Assembly (NCBI GenBank): GCA_023458315.1
Contig: JAEXAH010000132.1
Span: 1-62,008 of the forward strand
Reading direction: 5' to 3'
DNA: 62,008 bases
Origin: Pseudomonadota bacterium
GTDB lineage: Bacteria; Pseudomonadota; Alphaproteobacteria; Rhodospirillales; Magnetospirillaceae
Shown here: piece by piece, positions 57,683 to 62,008 of the stretch
Position numbering within the stretch: the stretch's first letter is position 1
Layout: each line of letters opens with the position of its first letter
Position numbers and translations under genes: made by a program
Notes under the pieces: model-generated
Databases searched by the model: none
The model's input: only the letters and a program-made list of their open reading frames with translations
What the model was told of the DNA's origin: nothing

Positions 57683-58348
57683 CTACTTCAGGGAACCGGT
57701 TGGTTTCAGTGCCGCAGTGAACACCAGCTTGGCGAGCGGACCGCCCGGGATCATCCAGTCCCGCACAAACTCGACGCTAGGTGTCGTCAGGTGCGGAGCC
57801 AGAGTGACGACATCGCGCAGTGCCCGCTCGGTGCCGTAACGCCGCGCATCGGCCGACGTCGCGCCGTCAAGTTCAAGGGTCTGCAACGCCATGGCGGCGG
57901 GGACTTCCAGCCGTCCGCCCAGAACCACCGCGCGATGCAGGAAGCAGTAGAGCCGGAGTGACCGCGTCGCCGTGCGCCCCTTTGACCGGACAAACGGCAG
58001 CAGGCGTTCAAGACTGGGGGCGTCCCCGCCCACGAATGCCGCATGGACGTGAGGAGCAACCCTCCACCGAACCAAATCGCCCGAGATGCTCCACTCCAGC
58101 AGGGAGGAACCGGCGCAGCCCCATCCCTCCGGCGCCGCGAGCAAAGTGACGGACACTTTCGACAGCGCTGACAAACCGGCTTCCACCAACCGCCATTCGC
58201 TCATCCCGGTCAGGGCAAGCAGCTCCCGGATAGCGTATTCCGATACCTCGCCGGGACTGCAGTTTTTGGCGAACCGCTGAAATAAGGCGACGGATGAATC
58301 GCTGAGATCGCCGTGGAAACATCCGGGCATCACCCAACTTTCAACCAT
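57683..58348 (-). CDS. Hypothetical protein downstream of rep, coupled
   Basis: The 221-residue product (from MVESWVMPGCFHGDL) has a possible winged-helix-like segment (GEVSEYAIRELLALTGMSEW; LVEAGLSALSKVSVTLLAA) and a helical C-terminal half. The ATG at 58348 overlaps the end of the Rep gene by eight bases, so they are an operon. It may be an accessory replication or copy-control protein, which is inference from position. Confidence 0.6.
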   Translation of the reverse strand: MVESWVMPGCFHGDLSDSSVALFQRFAKNCSPGEVSEYAIRELLALTGMSEWRLVEAGLSALSKVSVTLLAAPEGWGCAGSSLLEWSISGDLVRWRVAPHVHAAFVGGDAPSLERLLPFVRSKGRTATRSLRLYCFLHRAVVLGGRLEVPAAMALQTLELDGATSADARRYGTERALRDVVTLAPHLTTPSVEFVRDWMIPGGPLAKLVFTAALKPTGSLK

Positions 58349-59735
58349 CGCCGTCCTCCCCACCATCCGCCCCGTTCTCGGTGGCTTTAAGGAACCGCCA
58401 CTTCTCGGATTCGTCATGGGCAAGCATCCGCATGAACTCCCTTCCGGCATCGTTGACCGCACGGTGATATTTCAGCCTGTAGGTCGGGTCGCCTTCGTCG
58501 GCACGCTCACGGATATAGTGAAGGTAGGCATGCCAGATCTTCAGCAGACGGCCCGATTTCGTCCGAGGCGGCACGCCGCTCCCGGACCATCGGGGGAGTT
58601 TGTCGGCATATTGGCGGACGGCCAACCGGAGCACCGAGTCCTCCACCGTCCTCCAATCGGCTTTTTCCGCCTTTTCTGCGCGCTTCGCCTGCTCGCCCAA
58701 CAACGTGCGGACCCGTTCCAGGAATTTCCGCGTCCTATGGGTGCGATAATACGGGTCCGTGCCGCACGAGGTCCGAAAGTCTGTCCACCACGCGTCCAGA
58801 TTTAACGCGGGAAAAGTCTCTTCCCAGGCCGCGATCACGGCCTTGCCCGGCCGTCCGGGGATGTGGCAATGGGGTTTTCTCCCACCGGGGAAGGGTTCGG
58901 GCGGGCGCCGAAGATCCAAGTTGACTGCCTCCGCGTAACCTTTCTGCATTGCCTTGAAGCGAATGCTTGAGTGCGAGCGGGAAGCCTCGACCGTAATCGT
59001 CCGCGAGTTGGCGTTCACCTCGGCAACCACGCGGTCGATCACTACTCGCTTGAACCTTGCGGGTTCGACCGTCCCGCCGTCCGGCACGGGGTGGCCAATC
59101 AGATAGGCGAATTCGCTGGCATCGTAGGTCGCTTCCGCCACATCCCGGGACACCACCAGCGGCGCGAATATTTCATATGCAGGAATGGTGTAGATGCATG
59201 TGGCGTTGCGGACGACCGCAGCTTCGAGATGGCAGTAATATTCGGGATCCATCAGGAAGCGTTCCACATCCTGCGGCAGGTGAAACACCACTTTGTCCGC
59301 CTCCTCCGAGGCCGCAAAGGTCATCAGCACGGTGTTGCCCTCCCACCGTTCGCGACCCTGGTCGGTCTGAACGTCGTAGGCGTATTTCAACGGCGTCCGG
59401 GCGATCTCCTCCAGCACCTGCCGGATATGGCGATACCCGATCCTGGAACTCCTTCCCTCGTTCAAAAACCGGGCGATCGCGGTGAAGGTCGTCGCGTAGG
59501 CTTGGCCAAGCTGTCCATTCCAGTTGCCGTAAGCGTGACGCAGCAAGTGGTAATAGACCTTTTGCGCGGTCAGCGACGGCGGTCCCGCATCGTACCAGAC
59601 CCGAGTGCGTCCGGCCGGTTTGGGAAGGCTCTCTCCACCGTACTCGCCGGTCCTCATTACCGCCCGCCGCTTCCAACTATCGGTCCCGGTAATTGGGACC
59701 GGCACGCAATTCCTTTCGCCCCCATGCTCCGCCAT
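58341..59735 (-). CDS. Rep_3-like plasmid replication initiator
   Basis: The 464-residue protein has two winged-helix regions typical of the RepB/Rep_3 superfamily: LTAQKVYYHLLRHAYGNWNG near the start, and later DASEFAYLIGHPVP, FKRVVIDRVVAEVNANSRTI and SHSSIRFKAMQKGYA. Such proteins bind iterons at plasmid origins. The ATG at 59735 follows GGGGAG by seven bases and was chosen over one at 59756. Its presence suggests that this part of the island derives from a plasmid or an integrative element that replicates. Confidence 0.75.
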   Translation of the reverse strand: MAEHGGERNCVPVPITGTDSWKRRAVMRTGEYGGESLPKPAGRTRVWYDAGPPSLTAQKVYYHLLRHAYGNWNGQLGQAYATTFTAIARFLNEGRSSRIGYRHIRQVLEEIARTPLKYAYDVQTDQGRERWEGNTVLMTFAASEEADKVVFHLPQDVERFLMDPEYYCHLEAAVVRNATCIYTIPAYEIFAPLVVSRDVAEATYDASEFAYLIGHPVPDGGTVEPARFKRVVIDRVVAEVNANSRTITVEASRSHSSIRFKAMQKGYAEAVNLDLRRPPEPFPGGRKPHCHIPGRPGKAVIAAWEETFPALNLDAWWTDFRTSCGTDPYYRTHRTRKFLERVRTLLGEQAKRAEKAEKADWRTVEDSVLRLAVRQYADKLPRWSGSGVPPRTKSGRLLKIWHAYLHYIRERADEGDPTYRLKYHRAVNDAGREFMRMLAHDESEKWRFLKATENGADGGEDGDG

Positions 59736-59860
59736 GAATACTCCCCATGCAGACATGGAGGAGCCTAGCGCGCCTTCCACAACGCCGTCAGCGCCCTCTT
59801 TGAGGTGCCGTCGTTTTCCTTCAGGCGGACATGGAAATTCCGCCAGATTTTTCCATCAAC

Positions 59861-59890
59861 GTTGAAATCTTGTCTGTAGAGGTTGAAATC
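59861..59890. repeat. Direct repeats upstream of rep (possible iterons)
   Basis: GTTGAAATC occurs at 59861-59869 and 59882-59890, 21 bases apart, or two helical turns. The surrounding sequence is AT-richer than its neighbours. Only two copies are visible, so an origin is possible but not shown. Confidence 0.35.
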
Positions 59891-60545
59891 CTATCCGGCA
59901 TTTCTGCGAAAACCCGAGAGAAAACCTGCAACTGCCCTTTCCTCTATAAATCACCAAATTTCTTCAGGGTTCCGGTCGAGGACGACAGCCCCCTCCTTGT
60001 GCCGCCCAGAGTGTCCGGATGTCACCCTGTCAGGGTTTCGAAAGCCGGGTTTTCTCCCTTCGACCGGGGCCGTACGACACCCTCGCCGCCAGGTCAGGAA
60101 ACCGACGCCCGCGAAGCCGACCCGGCCCTTGGCCGGACTTAGCCTCCTGGACTCCGCCTGTCCGGCATGGTCGTCACATGATCGGAACCGACTTCCCCGT
60201 GAAACCGTCTCTGAAAGAGGAGCACCGGGTCTCACCTCTTGGGGCCGATCCCGGAATACGCCGCCGAGTCCGGAGGGACGCCTGCGACCTCCATTCCGCG
60301 AATGTTGACAATGTTGGCATGTCCTCTGGAGCGATTAGAACGGACTCCGGCACCAAAACGGCTCCGACATCATGCTGGACGGCCGACATAATCCAAATCG
60401 CCTGCCATTGGTCTCCGCGATGGTCCGCGGTGTCAGCCTCCATGCCGAAAACCGGGCACCTCTCAAGTTTCAGTGCCTCCCCCACTAACCGGTACGACCT
60501 TGACGAGCGGACCAAGTTCCTATATTGTTCTCCACCATCACCGGG
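59891..60545. other. Stretch without a convincing gene
   Basis: About 650 bases lie between the repeats upstream of rep and the next secreted protein gene. Open frames exist on both strands but none has recognisable protein character or a good ribosome-binding site. It could hold the rest of a plasmid origin or decayed sequence. Confidence 0.5.
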
Positions 60546-61229
60546 ATGGAACGGATGGCTGCGATGCGGACAGGCAAAAGGATGCGGACACATCATCTGG
60601 GCGTGGCCGCGTTCATCGGCGCCATGCTGACTGCGCAGGTCGTCTTCGCTGGTGTTTCCCTCCCCCAGTCAGCCCCCAGGAACTTGGTGTCCATCGTCCA
60701 CGGCCCCAACTGGATCGATCTGGATGGCGACGGTCAGAAAGACTTGGTGGTCAAGGCACGCTATAGCGCGCCGAACCCCAGCCCGCACAGCTTCTCGGTT
60801 TATTCGTTCAACATCTTCACGAATGAAGACATCGGCGTCGGCAACCGGGACATCCACTGGTACGTGGTTTCATTCCCGGATTTGGCCCCGCCGATCGGCC
60901 GACTGGAAGTGACGACCGGCCAGGGAAGCGACTGCATGGTCCGGGACATCCGGCTCGTTCTCCAGCGCGAGCAGGGAAAGCCTCCCACAGCGATGGTCGT
61001 TCAGGCTGAACGGAAGGTTGCCGGAAGCTACGGTGACCCCGAGACGGTGACGTTCACCACCTACAGGCTGGAAAAGGGTTCTCCCAAATCCCCCAACGAA
61101 TTCGCCTTCATCGAAGTGTCCCGCGAGGAATCCAAATCGCGCTACTGCTCGGTGACGGAGGCGTTCCTGAAGGAACTCGGACTGCCGAACCCCGATTCTC
61201 AATCCGATCCCGAAACGCAATCCCGCTAG
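60546..61229 (+). CDS. Exported protein with a DxDxDG calcium-loop motif
   Basis: The product of about 227 residues has a signal peptide (GVAAFIGAMLTAQVVFAG). Soon after it comes IDLDGDGQKDLVVKARY, the DxDxDGxxD loop of FG-GAP/VCBS-type calcium-binding repeats. The remainder is beta-rich with cysteines in GSDCMVRDI and SRYCSV. Several ATGs precede the signal peptide; 60546 is one choice among 60525-60582. A secreted or periplasmic location is expected, the role unknown. A perfect hairpin begins at its stop codon. Confidence 0.65.
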   Translation: MERMAAMRTGKRMRTHHLGVAAFIGAMLTAQVVFAGVSLPQSAPRNLVSIVHGPNWIDLDGDGQKDLVVKARYSAPNPSPHSFSVYSFNIFTNEDIGVGNRDIHWYVVSFPDLAPPIGRLEVTTGQGSDCMVRDIRLVLQREQGKPPTAMVVQAERKVAGSYGDPETVTFTTYRLEKGSPKSPNEFAFIEVSREESKSRYCSVTEAFLKELGLPNPDSQSDPETQSR

Positions 61230-61275
61230 TGGTCCCCCCCAGACGCTTGCTTGCCAAGCGTCTGGGGGGGACCAC
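61229..61275. terminator. Perfect 21-bp hairpin after the exported-protein gene
   Basis: The arm GTGGTCCCCCCCAGACGCTT plus G at 61229-61249 is the exact complement of 61255-61275, with a CTTGC loop. It begins on the last base of the stop codon. No T tract follows, so it may be a bidirectional terminator or the scar of a mobile element. Confidence 0.7.
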
Positions 61276-61485
61276 CAACTTATTGAATTGCGGGAACAAA
61301 TCTGCCGATTGCGCGGGGTGCAAGCGTCATGTGTGGACGTCCCCTGCGTTGTAAGGAAATTTTTGCGCGATCATGCTCCGGTCGGGTGCAGTCATGTGTC
61401 CGGCCTGTTTGCGCGGCACCACCATGGAACAGCCGGGATCATTACCAATGATGTTCCCGGCCTTTGGCCTGAAAAGGAAACAACG

Positions 61486-61902
61486 ATGTTCAACCCGAAA
61501 AACGTTTCCCTCTTTGCCTGCTTGGTCGCCGTCACGGCAGGAATGCCCGTCATGGCGCAGGACCTTCGCTGTGGCACCAGTTCGATCCGTCTGATCTGCG
61601 ACCGCCGGGACGCACAGGACAACACATGCGTTGCCAGTCACGCCGAATTCATTCTGGAAAACGGCCAGACCAAGATCGTCAACACACCGAAAGGGCTTGA
61701 TGCCAGCCAAATCCCGGTTGAGGTGGATTGTGAGAAGGGTAACGGCGGGGAATACGTTTTCATTATGTTTTCGAACGGAGGTGGTCCCGGGACGGCGATC
61801 GATCTGTTCAAGCCGGATGGAACAGCCATCACAAAAAACGGAAAGCTCCTGGATCGGACGGTCAAGGAACTCAACATCACTCCTTATACCAACCTGCATT
61901 GA
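61486..61902 (+). CDS. Small exported protein of unknown function
   Basis: The 138-residue product has a signal peptide (LFACLVAVTAGMPVMAQ) and a beta-rich mature part with cysteines in LRCGTSSIRLICDRR, NTCVASHAEF and VDCEKGNGGEYVF. AAAAGGAAA precedes the ATG. The stop codon abuts the end of an IS630-type transposase on the other strand, so the last residues may have been altered by that insertion. Confidence 0.65.
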   Translation: MFNPKNVSLFACLVAVTAGMPVMAQDLRCGTSSIRLICDRRDAQDNTCVASHAEFILENGQTKIVNTPKGLDASQIPVEVDCEKGNGGEYVFIMFSNGGGPGTAIDLFKPDGTAITKNGKLLDRTVKELNITPYTNLH

Positions 61903-62008
61903 TCAGAACCCATGAGCCCACTGGCGACGGCCGATGGACATGATCTTCCACGGTTGGTCCACGAGGCGGTTCCAGGCATGGCAGCAGAGGGCGACGATTT
62001 GGTCGTAG
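61903..62008 (-). mobile_element. IS630-family transposase, C-terminal end (partial)
   Basis: The last 34 codons on the minus strand read IVALCCHAWNRLVDQPWKIM then SIGRRQWAHGF, the characteristic C terminus of IS630-type DDE transposases. The rest lies beyond the window. The terminal repeat was not located. Confidence 0.85.

Noticed and set aside
59883..60308. Open frame of 141 codons on the plus strand upstream of the exported-protein gene
   Set aside because: Translation is Pro/Arg/Ser-rich without secondary-structure pattern or ribosome-binding site.
60174..60596. Open frame of 140 codons on the minus strand
   Set aside because: Slightly more protein-like (QWQAIWIMSAVQHDVGAVL) but no good start signal or known family; left as unresolved.
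33536..61902. Complete prophage
   Set aside because: No capsid, terminase, portal or tail genes were recognised; the content fits an integrative or plasmid-derived island better.

Overview
The window looks like a chromosome segment of a high-GC alphaproteobacterium of the Rhodospirillales / Magnetospirillum type. This is inferred from the gene neighbourhoods (tolQRAB-pal-cpoB-tilS-ftsH-folP, ruvCAB next to yebC, zapA-6S RNA-5-FCL), a trpE(G) fusion behind a Trp-rich leader, and a serC-type leader upstream of serC-serA. No database search was possible, so the taxonomic call is tentative.

Bases 1 to about 32,400 are ordinary core chromosome, mostly on the minus strand: hisZ (cut by the window edge), a soluble CZB chemoreceptor, serC-serA, a small operon with thiD, a PhzF-like enzyme and a family 25 glycosyltransferase, glmM, then on the plus strand a DUF4239 protein and an attenuated trpE(G) gene, then back on the minus strand folP, ftsH, tilS and the Tol-Pal cluster, ybgC, ruvB-ruvA-ruvC, yebC, a YmdB-type phosphoesterase, 5-FCL, 6S RNA, zapA. 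After these come thiE and a LOG-family gene on the plus strand. Several intergenic gaps carry dispersed hairpin repeats (CACAGAG type, ACGGATAAACACGGAT type, REP-like and G/C-tract types).

At 32,500-32,750 a tRNA-Val(CAC) gene is preceded by a copy of its own 5' half. From here to the right edge the window is an accessory island. It holds, in order: two hypothetical genes; a C5-cytosine DNA methyltransferase split over two genes, with an XRE regulator nearby; small membrane and secreted proteins, including one with the CxPHxC signature of Ivy-type lysozyme inhibitors; a frameshifted Rad50/SMC-like ATPase with an S24-like tail; two convergent genes (an unknown 920-residue protein and a GT2/PIG-L fusion) boxed by a perfect 19-bp inverted repeat that contains both start codons, next to a tyrosine recombinase; a serine recombinase; a 714-residue protein with a WYL-like segment; a prokaryotic viperin translationally coupled to a HicA-like small protein; a divergent TPR/ankyrin protein; a plasmid-type Rep_3 initiator; two secreted proteins; and the end of an IS630-type transposase.

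The island mixes mobility and replication genes (tyrosine and serine recombinases, Rep initiator, IS630) with defence-type genes (viperin, methyltransferase, SMC-like ATPase). The two points most worth following are the apparent invertible two-gene cassette at 45,061-49,143 and the viperin/HicA-like operon at 53,452-54,662. A family of CATG-rich hairpins at gene ends between 51.1 and 57.3 kb links the viperin segment into one unit.
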